The notes beneath the pieces were generated by a model. That model worked only from the letters and a program-made list of their open reading frames with translations, was not told where the DNA came from and did not search any database. A stretch of DNA of 64,000 nucleotides from Fimbriimonadaceae bacterium. GTDB lineage: Bacteria; Armatimonadota; Fimbriimonadia; Fimbriimonadales; Fimbriimonadaceae. The stretch spans positions 124,001-188,000 of the forward strand of contig CP075364.1 of the NCBI GenBank assembly GCA_019454105.1. Reading direction: 5' to 3'. Numbering within the stretch: the stretch's first letter is position 1; each line of letters starts with the position of its first letter. This document shows, in pieces, positions 51,331-59,883 of this stretch. The translations under genes and the position numbers were made by a program.

Positions 51331-52302
51331 TTGGAGCTAGCCGGAATCTGGATCGGTTGGTGGGGGGTTTTCCTCGGGTTCGTCCTTGGGATGCTCGCGC
51401 TTGACCTTGGGGTGTTTCACAAAGAGGCCCATGAAGTCAAGATCAAAGAAGCTCTCGGTTGGAGCGCGTTTTGGGTGGCGCTTGCGCTGATCTTCAATGT
51501 TATCCTTTACTTCAGTTGGGAGAGTCTTCAGCCTAAGAGCCCCCTGTCTCCTTCAGAGGCAGGGATGTCATTCTTGGCTGGCTACTTGGTCGAAAAGGCT
51601 CTGAGCGTCGACAACATCTTTGTCTTCCTCATTGTCTTCAGCTATTTTCAGGTTCCAGCCAAATACCAGCACAGGGTGTTGTTCTGGGGAATCGTCGGGG
51701 CGCTTGTGTTCCGAGCCTTGTTCATTGCGATCGGAGCGACCGTGCTTGAAAAGTGGCACTGGATGATGATCGTCTTCGGGCTCTTCCTGATCTACACGGG
51801 CATCAAGATGCTCTTGGTCCATGACAAGAAAATGGATCCAGGCAAGAACCCGCTTGTCTTGGCTTTTCGCAGGATCATGCCAGTGACAAGCGACTATCAC
51901 GGGCAAAAGTTCTTCACCCGCATTGACGGCAAGCTTTGGGCGACACCCCTGTTTGTGACGCTTTTGGTCATTGAATTCACGGACATCGTCTTCGCCGTTG
52001 ACTCGATCCCTGCGATCTTTGCCATCACCAAAGATCCCTTTATTGTGTTCACTTCCAACGTTTTTGCCATCCTGGGGCTCCGCGCGCTTTTCTTTGCTTT
52101 GGCGGGCCTTATGCAGCTCTTCCATTATCTGTCATATGGACTCGCGATCGTCCTGATGTTCGTCGGTGGAAAGATGCTCTACGGCTACTTCATTGGTAAG
52201 TTCCCGGTCGGTCTGTCGCTCACGATCATCCTTGCCATCCTGGCCCTGTCCATCGTTCTTTCATTGGTGCGGCCACCCAAGAAGCCGGAACAACCAGGTT
52301 AG
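51331..52302 (+). CDS. TerC-family integral membrane protein
   Basis: The 323-residue protein has about eight to nine TM helices and TerC signatures: LALDLGVFHKEAHEV, FLAGYLVEKALSVDNIFVF, and IEFTDIVFAVDSIPAIFAIT with the intramembrane acidic residues. Family members export manganese or load it into secreted enzymes. TTG 51331 must be the start: the in-frame codon two before it is a stop and the first TM helix begins at once. AAAGG abuts the TTG, which is too close for a normal ribosome-binding site. Confidence 0.92.
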   Translation: MELAGIWIGWWGVFLGFVLGMLALDLGVFHKEAHEVKIKEALGWSAFWVALALIFNVILYFSWESLQPKSPLSPSEAGMSFLAGYLVEKALSVDNIFVFLIVFSYFQVPAKYQHRVLFWGIVGALVFRALFIAIGATVLEKWHWMMIVFGLFLIYTGIKMLLVHDKKMDPGKNPLVLAFRRIMPVTSDYHGQKFFTRIDGKLWATPLFVTLLVIEFTDIVFAVDSIPAIFAITKDPFIVFTSNVFAILGLRALFFALAGLMQLFHYLSYGLAIVLMFVGGKMLYGYFIGKFPVGLSLTIILAILALSIVLSLVRPPKKPEQPG

Positions 52303-52348
52303 GGCAGCGGCACCGCGTTCCCTCCGTTCGGTGACCCGGGCAGGTTCG

Positions 52349-52369
52349 CGGGAGCTTGGTACACTCCCG
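52349..52369. terminator. Hairpin between terC and tig, possible terminator
   Basis: CGGGAG-cttggtaca-CTCCCG followed by TTTCTT, 46 bases after the terC stop and 12 bases before the tig ATG. TACACT in the loop could equally be a -10 element for tig. Either use is possible. Confidence 0.45.
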
Positions 52370-52381
52370 TTTCTTACCGCC

Positions 52382-53743
52382 ATGAGTCCGTCCACCCAGT
52401 CGAACTTTCAATTCAAGCGACAGGACTTGAATCCGTGCACTGTCCAGCTAGACGTCGTCTGCGACCCGGACCAAGTTGAAGCTGGGTTTAATCAGACAGC
52501 CAAGCAGTACGCCAAGCGGATGAAAGTACCCGGGTTCCGACCTGGTACAGCTCCTCGCTCGGTCGTCGAGCGCATGGTGAATCCGGACGAGTATCTGAAC
52601 GCGGTCGTGGAGGCCGTGGTGGGACAGACGCTCAAACAGGCCCTGGACGCCGAAGCTTTGACGGCCGACAAGCCGCCGGCGGTCACGGTCACCAAGTTCG
52701 AGCCGAACGAGAAGTCTCTTGAGTATTCGGCGAAGGTGCCGCTCCCGCCCGTCGTCAAGCTGGGCGATTACAAAGGGATCGAAGTCTTCCGGAACGCGAT
52801 CGAGGTCACTGAGGACGAGATCGAGAAGCAGATCGAAGACCTTCGCAACCGGAGGGGTCAGCGAGAAGCCGTGGTCGGTGGCGTCCAGCCTGGGGACAAC
52901 GCGGTGGTGAACATCCGCCTCGCCTCGGAGGAGGGCGAAGGGAGAACTTTCATGGTCATCGCCGGGCAGACCTTCCCGACGCTTGACGCGGCCCTCACCG
53001 GAATGGTTCCCGAGGAACTCAAGAGCACAAAGCTCGAGTTTCCCAAAAGTTTCCAAGAAGCGGACTGGGCGGGCAAGAGCCACGACGTGATCTTGACGGT
53101 CCGCAGCGCGACGACCGTCCGAGCCCCGATGCTTGATGACGAGTTCGCCAAGAGCCTCGACGCTGGGAACGTGGAGGAACTCCGGGAAAAGGTCCGCGAA
53201 GGACTCCGACTCGCGAAGGAGTCGATTTCCCAGGAGATGGTCAACGAGCAGCTCTTCGACAAGGTCGTCGCCGCCAGCGAGATCCATGTGCCTGACACGG
53301 CGTGGGAATCGGTGGCCACTCAGCGACTCAGAGAGCAAGCGGCCGAGCTCCAGCAGGCAGGCAAGACGTTGGAGGACTACGCAAAGGAGAACGGGATGAC
53401 CCTTGACGAACTCGTTCAGGCTCAGCAGAACGAGGCGAAGATGCACGTCCAGCGAGCTGTCTTGATCGAACACATCTTCAAGGCCGAGGACATGCAGTTC
53501 ACGAACGAGGAGGTCAACCGGCAGTTCTTACAGATCGCCTATGAGAACCGCGTGCCCAAGAGCGAACTGCGGCGCTTTGCGAAGAAGTATGGCGGGGCGG
53601 TGAAGGACGAGATCCTTTTCCGCTCGATGTACCAACAGGTCGTTGGGTTGTTGAACCAGCATGCCAAGTTCTTAGGCGGTGAGGCGGCTCCTCAGGCCCC
53701 AGCCCCCAAGAAACCGGCTGCCAAGAAGAAGAAAGCCGAGTAG
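52382..53743 (+). CDS. tig: Trigger factor
   Basis: Ribosome-associated chaperone. The 453-residue protein has the ribosome-binding domain with the signature loop MKVPGFRPGTAPRSVVE (close to GFRxGK of E. coli, but Thr-Ala replaces the Lys), a FKBP-like PPIase domain (about 150-245) and the helical C-terminal chaperone domain. The tail is Ala/Pro/Lys-rich (APAPKKPAAKKKKAE). ATG 52382 is chosen; the frame is open further upstream in terC but without family similarity. clpP/clpX, often downstream, are absent. Confidence 0.95.
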   Translation: MSPSTQSNFQFKRQDLNPCTVQLDVVCDPDQVEAGFNQTAKQYAKRMKVPGFRPGTAPRSVVERMVNPDEYLNAVVEAVVGQTLKQALDAEALTADKPPAVTVTKFEPNEKSLEYSAKVPLPPVVKLGDYKGIEVFRNAIEVTEDEIEKQIEDLRNRRGQREAVVGGVQPGDNAVVNIRLASEEGEGRTFMVIAGQTFPTLDAALTGMVPEELKSTKLEFPKSFQEADWAGKSHDVILTVRSATTVRAPMLDDEFAKSLDAGNVEELREKVREGLRLAKESISQEMVNEQLFDKVVAASEIHVPDTAWESVATQRLREQAAELQQAGKTLEDYAKENGMTLDELVQAQQNEAKMHVQRAVLIEHIFKAEDMQFTNEEVNRQFLQIAYENRVPKSELRRFAKKYGGAVKDEILFRSMYQQVVGLLNQHAKFLGGEAAPQAPAPKKPAAKKKKAE

Positions 53744-53752
53744 GAAAGGGCC

Positions 53753-54154
53753 TTGGGCCAGGTCGAGTGGCTTCCGATGTCCCACGGTCGGTTCATCGCC
53801 GTCCGCATAGCTGGAGACATCAAGAAAGACTCCTGGGACGAGTTCGACCAACGCTTGGCGGCGACCATTGAGCGAGAGAGGCTTGTTAGGCTCATGGTTT
53901 TGACCGAGGATGCGGTCTTGCCCAAACCAGGAGCCGTCCTGAGGGGACTTGCTTTCACCTGGACGCACAGCGAGGCGATCGAGCGGATCGCGTTCGTGGG
54001 AGGTTGGGGTGCTGGGGTCCGGGCCCTGGCAACGGAGCTGTTCAGCCGGTCGGTCGTGAAGGGATTTCCCAAGAACCAGTCCGCCGAAGCGTGGATCTGG
54101 CTTCATCAAGACGATCCTGGGATTTACCGCCCGGTTCCGTTGCAAGCAGGCTAG
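53753..54154 (+). CDS. SpoIIAA-like (STAS/SEC14-fold) protein
   Basis: The 133-residue protein begins at TTG 53753, with AGGAAAGG 3 bases upstream. It has the SpoIIAA-like pattern: GRFIAVRIAGDIKKDSWDEF, LVRLMVLTEDA, then AIERIAFVGGWGAGVRALATELF split over residues 74-97, and AEAWIWL near the end. Members of this family are small cytoplasmic proteins of unknown role. It sits 9 bases after tig and converges on the glycosyltransferase gene with a 4-base overlap. Confidence 0.68.
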   Translation: MGQVEWLPMSHGRFIAVRIAGDIKKDSWDEFDQRLAATIERERLVRLMVLTEDAVLPKPGAVLRGLAFTWTHSEAIERIAFVGGWGAGVRALATELFSRSVVKGFPKNQSAEAWIWLHQDDPGIYRPVPLQAG

Positions 54155-55077
54155 AGGGTGCGGCGGAAGACCGAGCGGGGCAAGAAAGTGGCGGCCCACC
54201 GCAACAACGACTTGAATCGTCTTCGGTCGGCCTGCCACGACCGCACATAGGCCTCGCGTCCTCTGGCCGGGTCGCCATTGAGAGTTCGAACGGTGCCGAG
54301 ACAAGCCCAATTGTGAGAGACGGCTGCCTTCAGGTCGGGCTCCGGGAAACGACCCGAGTAGGTTTCTGCCCTCTTGGCGATCCACTCCCGGAGCCGTTGG
54401 TCGTCTTGCCAGATTCGATCGAGCTTGTGCGAGGCGTTTTCGCCGTGGACGCGGTAGTAAGTCAGCGGCTCGTCGACAAAGCCGACGTGCCACCTTTCGG
54501 CGATCCTCAACCACATTTCCCAGTCTCCAGAGCCAAAGTAGTTCTCGTTGAACTTGCCGACCTCCGCGACGCAGCTGGCGCGGAAGAGGGCGGCGCTGGC
54601 GATGATTTTGTTGGCCCGCATCAGGGCGAGAACGACATCGCCGGTCTCGGTTCGGGGGAACTCAAACCCGAGCGGGGAGCCTTGCACCGGGCGGCCGTCA
54701 CCGTCGATGAACCCTCCATCGGTGTGGACCAATCCGACTTCGGGGTGAGAGTCCATGAAGGCGACTTGCCGCTCGAGCTTGGTCGGGGCCCACAGGTCGT
54801 CGTCGTTGAAGACGGCGACGAATTCGCCCTGGGCGAGTTCGAGGCCCACGTTCAAAGAACCGTATGTGCCTAGGTTCCGCTCATTGAAGACGAGTCGCCA
54901 AGGCTCGCCTTGGCCGGCTGTCCGGAGCCAGTCACGCGTGCCGTCGGTCGATCCGTCATCGATCACGACCGCCTCCCAACTGTCGAACGATTGTGCGCTC
55001 AGCGATTCGAGGCAAGCGGGGAGGTACTTGATGTGGTTGTAGCAGGTCACCAACACGGAGACCCGGGGGGCCGTCAC
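54151..55077 (-). CDS. Family 2 glycosyltransferase
   Basis: The 308-residue protein has the GT-A fold markers VSVLVTCYNHIKYL, VVIDDGSTDGT, and the metal-binding FNDDDLW (DxD). A later SGDWEMWLRIAE segment is typical of GT2 enzymes that process polysaccharide or LPS chains. The last helix, FKSLLRWAATFLPRSVFRR, may bind membrane peripherally. Donor and acceptor sugars are unknown. GTG start overlaps the cinA stop by 4 bases. Confidence 0.9.
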   Translation of the reverse strand: MTAPRVSVLVTCYNHIKYLPACLESLSAQSFDSWEAVVIDDGSTDGTRDWLRTAGQGEPWRLVFNERNLGTYGSLNVGLELAQGEFVAVFNDDDLWAPTKLERQVAFMDSHPEVGLVHTDGGFIDGDGRPVQGSPLGFEFPRTETGDVVLALMRANKIIASAALFRASCVAEVGKFNENYFGSGDWEMWLRIAERWHVGFVDEPLTYYRVHGENASHKLDRIWQDDQRLREWIAKRAETYSGRFPEPDLKAAVSHNWACLGTVRTLNGDPARGREAYVRSWQADRRRFKSLLRWAATFLPRSVFRRTL

Positions 55078-56315
55078 AGGTCGAGCACCCGGTTACGGAG
55101 GTGGAACAGGGCCATCTGAGTGCTCCGAAGGCGCACGGTTTCTCGGAGGCCGGTGAACAGGTGCCGATGGGCCTCGATCGATTTCGGCGAAGCCACACCG
55201 ATGTAGACCAGTCCCACGGGCTTGTCCTCGCTGCCTCCGCCGGGGCCAGCCACGCCTGTCACGCTGACCGAGAAGTCCGAGCCCAGTCTTTCCCGCGCGC
55301 CGAGGGCCATTTCTTCGGCGACCTCGGCCGACACAGCCCCGTGAGCTTCGAGCGTTTCTGGTTTCACCCCGACAAGTTGCTGTTTGAGTCGGTTGGAGTA
55401 GGTCACGACGCCTCCCACAAAGCAATCAGATGAGCCCGGCACCGAAGTGAGCCGAGCCCCAATCCATCCGCCCGTGCAGCTTTCGGCGGTCGAGACCGTC
55501 GCTTCTCGGCGTTTGAGAAGCGAGACCACAGCCGATTCAAGAGTCTCGTCATCGACCCCATAGACCGCGTCGCCCAATCGGCGCCTGATCTCCGCCTCCA
55601 AAGGATCGAGGGCTTGGTCGGCTGAGCCTCGGTCATTGGCGAGTTTCGTGAGCCGAAGGTGCACCTCTCCCGTCTTGGCGTAAGGGGCCAGGGTCGGATC
55701 GGAACCGGCCATGAGATCTTTAAGCCGGTCTTCGACGACGCTCTCGCCAATCCCGATGACCCGAAGAACGCGCGACCTGATGACTTGGCCGCCACCCAAC
55801 TGGAGGAAAACTTCGCGAACGGGCCCTTCGAGCAAAGGGACGAACTCGCCGCGCGGTCCTGGTAGGGCGATAACGGTCTTGCCGTCTTTCTGACAGACCA
55901 AACCCGGGGCAGTGCCGTTCCGGTTGATCAGCGGCCTGGCGCAACTTGGCCTTTGGGCTTGCCGAAGCTGGCTGTCGAGCCAGGGAAGGCGGCGCGCCTC
56001 GAAGACTGAGCGCAAGTGGGCTTCAATGGCAGGGTCGTGAACGAGGCTGTCGCCCAGGGCCTCGGCGATGCCCTCGCGGGTCAGGTCGTCCTCGGTCGGC
56101 CCGAGGCCCCCAACGGTGAGGACGATCTCGGCCCGGCTCAAAGCCAACTTGAGGGCCTGCACAAGCCGGGGGAAGTTGTCGCCCACCGTCTGACGGTGGG
56201 TGTGGGCGATGCCGCACTCAGCGAGGACGCGGCCTGCCTCAGACGCGTTCGTGTCCACGATTTGGCCCAATAGGAGCTCGGTACCGATCGAAACGGTTTC
56301 GGCGACGGGTGTCAC
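55074..56315 (-). CDS. cinA: CinA-family NMN deamidase / competence-damage protein
   Basis: The 413-residue protein has both CinA parts: an N-terminal MoCF-like COG1058 domain (SIGTELLLGQIVDTNA, VGGLGPTEDDLTR, ALPGPRGEFVPL) and the C-terminal amidohydrolase domain (STAESCTGGWIGARLTSVPG, VTGVAGPGGGSEDKPVGLVYIG) that deamidates nicotinamide mononucleotide. Both look intact. GTG start overlaps the mtaB stop, and its stop overlaps the glycosyltransferase start, so the three form one minus-strand unit. Confidence 0.94.
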   Translation of the reverse strand: MTPVAETVSIGTELLLGQIVDTNASEAGRVLAECGIAHTHRQTVGDNFPRLVQALKLALSRAEIVLTVGGLGPTEDDLTREGIAEALGDSLVHDPAIEAHLRSVFEARRLPWLDSQLRQAQRPSCARPLINRNGTAPGLVCQKDGKTVIALPGPRGEFVPLLEGPVREVFLQLGGGQVIRSRVLRVIGIGESVVEDRLKDLMAGSDPTLAPYAKTGEVHLRLTKLANDRGSADQALDPLEAEIRRRLGDAVYGVDDETLESAVVSLLKRREATVSTAESCTGGWIGARLTSVPGSSDCFVGGVVTYSNRLKQQLVGVKPETLEAHGAVSAEVAEEMALGARERLGSDFSVSVTGVAGPGGGSEDKPVGLVYIGVASPKSIEAHRHLFTGLRETVRLRSTQMALFHLRNRVLDL

Positions 56316-57613
56316 AAGGCCACCCTGAGACTGGGCTTGGCGACGATCTCGCCGTAGGCACGGCCGCTCCGTTCTTCGTCGATCCTAACCCACTGGAACG
56401 TTCGCTGGACACTCTTGGGGCCGGCCATGCGCACAGTGATCCAATGGTCGGTCAAGCCCTCCAGCAACCCGTCCGATCCAACCTTGGTCTCGACGAGCAC
56501 CCTCACCGTGCGCCCCACCCACTGGCGGACGCGCTCGCGCCCGGTCTGCTCGGTCAGGTTCGAAAGGCGCCGGGCCCGTTCTTGCTTAACCTCTGGGGTC
56601 ACTGGGTCTCCCCATTGGTCGGCCCTGGTTCCCCAACGAGGGCTGAATCGGAACACGTGGCCCTTGAGGAAGCGAACGCGTCGGGCCACATCAAGGGTCG
56701 ACTCGAATCGCTCCTCGGATTCGGTCGGGAAGCCGACCATGATGTCGGTGGTGATGGAGACGTCAGGCACCCTTTGTTCGAGCCGCTCGCAAAGGGACAA
56801 GAACTCACTACGGGAGTACCGGCGGTTCATGTCGCGGAGGACGTGGTCGTCGCCACTTTGAAGAGGGATGTGAAAATGGGGCGCGACAAGGCCTTGCGCG
56901 GCCAAGTCCATCAGTCGCGGGGAGACATGGTGGGCCTCGATGCTGCTGATGCGGATGCGGGCAAGGCCGCTCTCGCGGGAGAGTGTCTCGACCATCGTCT
57001 CGAAGTCCAGCCCGCCGCTCCCGGTCTCGGGGCCATAGGCTCCGATGAGGACGCCGGTCAAGACCGCCTCCCGGTAGCCTGCCTCGGCCAACTTCTGGGC
57101 TTCGGTCAGGACATCCGGCCAGGGTCGGCTTGTCATGCCGGGCCTGGTGAACGGGATGGAGCAATAGCTGCAGAAGACGTTGCACCCGTCTTGAAGCTTG
57201 AGCGTGGCGCGCGTGCGGCTTTGAGCCGCCGATTGGCGCGAGGGCCGCGCCCTGGCCAACTCGACCAACGAAGCAAATTGGGCAGAGAACCGGTCGAAAG
57301 TCTCGAGTTTTTCGGGATTGGGAACGACGAGATCGGCCAAGGGGTCGGGATTCCCAGAGTTCAGGCCCATTTGGGCCGCGCATCCGGTCACGACGACGAG
57401 GCCCTTGGGGTTCGACCGTCGGGCCCGTCGGACGGTGTAATGGCTCTTCGACTCCGCCTGGCTGGTCACGCTGCACGTGTTGACGACGTACACGTCGGCG
57501 GAGCTGTCGAACGGGACGACCTCAAACCCGGCGGATTCGAAAGAGTCGAGGATCCGCTGGGTCTCGTATTGATTGACCTTGCAACCAAGGGTCGTGAAGG
57601 CGGCGGTCGGCAT
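56312..57613 (-). CDS. mtaB: tRNA N6-threonylcarbamoyladenosine methylthiotransferase
   Basis: Radical-SAM enzyme that makes ms2t6A37 in tRNAs decoding ANN codons. The 433-residue protein has the N-terminal UPF0004 domain with three cluster cysteines (TTLGCKVNQYET, VNTCSVT, VVTGCAAQ), the SAM motif CNVFCSYC, and HFHIPLQSGDDHVL and TTDIMVGFPTE, ending in a TRAM-like domain. The LGCKVNQYE form is characteristic of MtaB rather than MiaB or RimO. It is the first gene of the minus-strand unit with cinA and the glycosyltransferase. Confidence 0.93.
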   Translation of the reverse strand: MPTAAFTTLGCKVNQYETQRILDSFESAGFEVVPFDSSADVYVVNTCSVTSQAESKSHYTVRRARRSNPKGLVVVTGCAAQMGLNSGNPDPLADLVVPNPEKLETFDRFSAQFASLVELARARPSRQSAAQSRTRATLKLQDGCNVFCSYCSIPFTRPGMTSRPWPDVLTEAQKLAEAGYREAVLTGVLIGAYGPETGSGGLDFETMVETLSRESGLARIRISSIEAHHVSPRLMDLAAQGLVAPHFHIPLQSGDDHVLRDMNRRYSRSEFLSLCERLEQRVPDVSITTDIMVGFPTESEERFESTLDVARRVRFLKGHVFRFSPRWGTRADQWGDPVTPEVKQERARRLSNLTEQTGRERVRQWVGRTVRVLVETKVGSDGLLEGLTDHWITVRMAGPKSVQRTFQWVRIDEERSGRAYGEIVAKPSLRVAL

Positions 57614-57654
57614 CCTTTGGCCTGGGTGAAGGTTACCGGATCCGGTCGATCCGG

Positions 57655-57660
57655 TAGGCT
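57655..57660 (+). promoter_or_regulatory. Putative -10 element of the Gfo/Idh/MocA gene
   Basis: TAGGCT ends 6 bases before the ATG at 57667; the preceding 15 bases nearly equal those at 39326-39340. Confidence 0.5.
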
Positions 57661-57666
57661 CGCGCC

Positions 57667-58611
57667 ATGTTGCGGGCCGCGATTCTTGGTGTCGCCCACG
57701 TTCACGCCCCTAGTTACGCCCGATGCTTGTCCGCGAGCTGTCGGGCTAGGCTTGCTTGCGTCTGGGACAATGATCCGGCCCGGGCCGAAGCGTTCGGTTC
57801 CTCATGGGGAGTCCCGGCGGCAAGGAGCCGAGAGGAAGCATTGGCCCAGTGCGACGTCGCTGTCATTGCGGGAGAGAACCTTGGCCACGGCGACGCGATA
57901 GAAGCCTGTCTGGAATCGGGGGTCCCGGTGATTTGCGAGAAGCCCCTCGCGGCCAGTTGGGACGAGCATGATCGGATCGCGGGGCTAGTGAGCCAGTCGC
58001 CGACCCTTGTGGCGACAGCGTTTCCTTGCCCGCATTCACCGGTCTTCAAGAGCCTCCTCTCCAGGGTTCAGGCAGGTGATTTGGGAGAGATCCTGGCTGT
58101 CTCGGGGACGAATCGGGGTCAGTGCCCGTTCGACTGGTTTGTCGATCCCGCCCGTTCGGGGGGCGGGGCGATGATTGACCATGTCGTCCATTTGGCCGAC
58201 CTCTATTGGAGGCTCTTGGGAAAGGAGCCGGAGAAGGTAACGGCGTCAGTGGGCCACAACATGCACCGCCTTGCATGCGAGGACACGGCCCACGTGATGC
58301 TTCGATATGGCGAGGGCCTGTTTGCGACGATCGATTCAAGCTGGTCGCGTTCAAAGAGCTTTGAGACATGGGGCGACGTGACGTTGCGGGTGGTAGGAGA
58401 GACGGGCGTGGCCGAGGCTGACTTGTTCGGTCAGGGTGTGCGCGTGCTGACCGACCGGACTCGTCTTCGAGGAACTGGCAGCGACCTTGATGGTCCAATG
58501 CTGGAGGACTTCCTGAGTTCGGTCCAAGAGGGGAGGCCCCCAATGTCGACGGCCGAAGATGGGTTGAGGGCCTCGCGAGTGGCCCTGGCCGGATACGGCC
58601 AACGTTCTTGA
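57667..58611 (+). CDS. Gfo/Idh/MocA-family oxidoreductase
   Basis: NAD(P)-dependent dehydrogenase of sugars or cyclitols. The 314-residue protein has a Rossmann N-terminus (AAILGVAHVHAPSYA in place of the usual GxGxxG, with only one Gly), the EKPLA motif at about residue 97, and the catalytic-region GGAMIDHVVHLADLYWRLLG, where His replaces the usual DxxxH spacing partner. The substrate is unknown. It is monocistronic and shares its promoter-like sequence with the secreted protein at 39341. Confidence 0.85.
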   Translation: MLRAAILGVAHVHAPSYARCLSASCRARLACVWDNDPARAEAFGSSWGVPAARSREEALAQCDVAVIAGENLGHGDAIEACLESGVPVICEKPLAASWDEHDRIAGLVSQSPTLVATAFPCPHSPVFKSLLSRVQAGDLGEILAVSGTNRGQCPFDWFVDPARSGGGAMIDHVVHLADLYWRLLGKEPEKVTASVGHNMHRLACEDTAHVMLRYGEGLFATIDSSWSRSKSFETWGDVTLRVVGETGVAEADLFGQGVRVLTDRTRLRGTGSDLDGPMLEDFLSSVQEGRPPMSTAEDGLRASRVALAGYGQRS

Positions 58612-58612
58612 A

Positions 58613-59446
58613 TCAGACCGGCGACGTCGGTTGGAGCGGGGGAGGGGGATGGGGCTCCGTGTTTTGGTCACCGCGTCCGTTCTTTCCTCTGAAGAGCCTT
58701 TCGAGAAACCACAGCAGATACTGCATCTCGTAGCAATCCTTGACCTCGCGACGGACGATCTCGATCGCGTTTGAAAGACCGAGCTGCGACTTAAAGAGCA
58801 GTTTGCAGGCTTTGTGGAGGGCAAGTCGCGACTCTTGGGTCACGCCGATCCGCCGAAGCCCGACCGCGTTAATGTCGTGGACGGTCTGCTCCAGGCCCTC
58901 CACGAGCATGAAGGGAGGGACATCGCGGACGATCCGTGACATGCCACCGATCATGGCCACCTTGCCGATGCGGACGAACTGGTGGATCCCAGTCATGCCG
59001 CCAATGGTGACGAGCTCTTCGATCGTCACATGGCCGCTGACCCCAACCGAGTTCGCGATGGTCACGTCGTCATGTACCGTGACGTTGTGGCCGAGGTGGA
59101 CGAAGGCCATCAGGTAGTTGCGGTCGCCGACCGTCGTCGCGTTCCCTTCGCCAGAGGCCCTATGGATGGTGACGTACTCGCGGATCGCGTTGTCGTCTCC
59201 AATGACCAGATAGGTGGGCTCGCCGGCGAACTTCCGATCCTGGGGATCACCTCCGAGTACCGATCCTTGGGCCACGATGTTTCGCTTGCCTATCGTCGTG
59301 TTGGTCTTGATCGTGACATGAGACTCGAGCCGTGTGCCCTCACCGATCTCGACTCCCGACTCTACGATGCAATAGGGACCGATCTGGACTCGGTCGCCCA
59401 GTCTCGCGCCCTTATCGACCACGGCCGTCGGATGAATCTCGGTCAC
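58613..59446 (-). CDS. lpxA: UDP-N-acetylglucosamine acyltransferase
   Basis: First step of lipid A synthesis. The 277-residue protein is a left-handed beta-helix with hexapeptide repeats (IHPTAVVDKGARLGDRVQIG and following) and the LpxA helical C-terminus (LVEGLEQTVHDINAVGLRRIG). The catalytic His is in LMAFVHLGHN. The tail is Pro-rich (EPHPPPPLQPTSPV), an extension beyond typical LpxA. GTG 59446 is chosen: it overlaps the fabZ stop as TAGTG and gives a normal N-terminus. Confidence 0.93.
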   Translation of the reverse strand: MTEIHPTAVVDKGARLGDRVQIGPYCIVESGVEIGEGTRLESHVTIKTNTTIGKRNIVAQGSVLGGDPQDRKFAGEPTYLVIGDDNAIREYVTIHRASGEGNATTVGDRNYLMAFVHLGHNVTVHDDVTIANSVGVSGHVTIEELVTIGGMTGIHQFVRIGKVAMIGGMSRIVRDVPPFMLVEGLEQTVHDINAVGLRRIGVTQESRLALHKACKLLFKSQLGLSNAIEIVRREVKDCYEMQYLLWFLERLFRGKNGRGDQNTEPHPPPPLQPTSPV

Positions 59447-59880
59447 TACTCGGTTCCCTGGGACACCAACTTGAATGTGAGCTCCATTTGGGCGGCTATT
59501 TGCCCGTCCACGGTGCCGACCGCTTTGATCTTTCCGATGCCGGACTTGTACCAAAGCAACTCGACTTCTGAGACCAGCGTGTCCCCAGGGCCGACTTGCC
59601 GACGGAACTTGACGTTGTCGATCGCACCTATGATCGGGATTTGTCCCGAGAACTCGTCGGAGCTCAAGAGAATCATCGCCCCGGCTTGGGCCATCGCCTC
59701 GACGATCAGCACTCCCGGCATCACGGGCATCCCGGGATAATGGCCGACAAAGAAGGCCTCGTTGATCGTGACGTTCTTGACCCCTTTGACCCTCTTTCCT
59801 GGCTCAAGCTCGATCAATCGGTCTACGAGCAACATCGGATAGCGGTGCGGTAGCACCTCCATGATTTTCTGAATGGTCAT
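59446..59880 (-). CDS. fabZ: 3-hydroxyacyl-ACP dehydratase FabZ
   Basis: Dehydrates 3-hydroxyacyl-ACP in fatty acid synthesis. The 144-residue hot-dog protein shows IMEVLPHRYPMLLVDR, the catalytic His of VGHYPGMPVMPGVLIVEAMAQ (split at GVL), and KFRRQVGPGD. In many diderms fabZ lies beside lpxA and lpxC, because all draw on 3-hydroxyacyl-ACP; only lpxA is here, overlapping by 1 base. dedA ends 4 bases upstream-side at 59884. Confidence 0.95.
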   Translation of the reverse strand: MTIQKIMEVLPHRYPMLLVDRLIELEPGKRVKGVKNVTINEAFFVGHYPGMPVMPGVLIVEAMAQAGAMILLSSDEFSGQIPIIGAIDNVKFRRQVGPGDTLVSEVELLWYKSGIGKIKAVGTVDGQIAAQMELTFKLVSQGTE

Positions 59881-59883
59881 TGG

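Noticed and set aside
52448-53473. Minus-strand open frame of 341 codons opposite trigger factor
   Set aside because: Trigger factor is unambiguous; the antisense frame lacks motifs and a plausible start site.
56309-57901. Plus-strand open frame of 530 codons opposite mtaB
   Set aside because: mtaB on the minus strand has all three cluster cysteines and the radical-SAM motif; the opposite frame has no recognisable domain.
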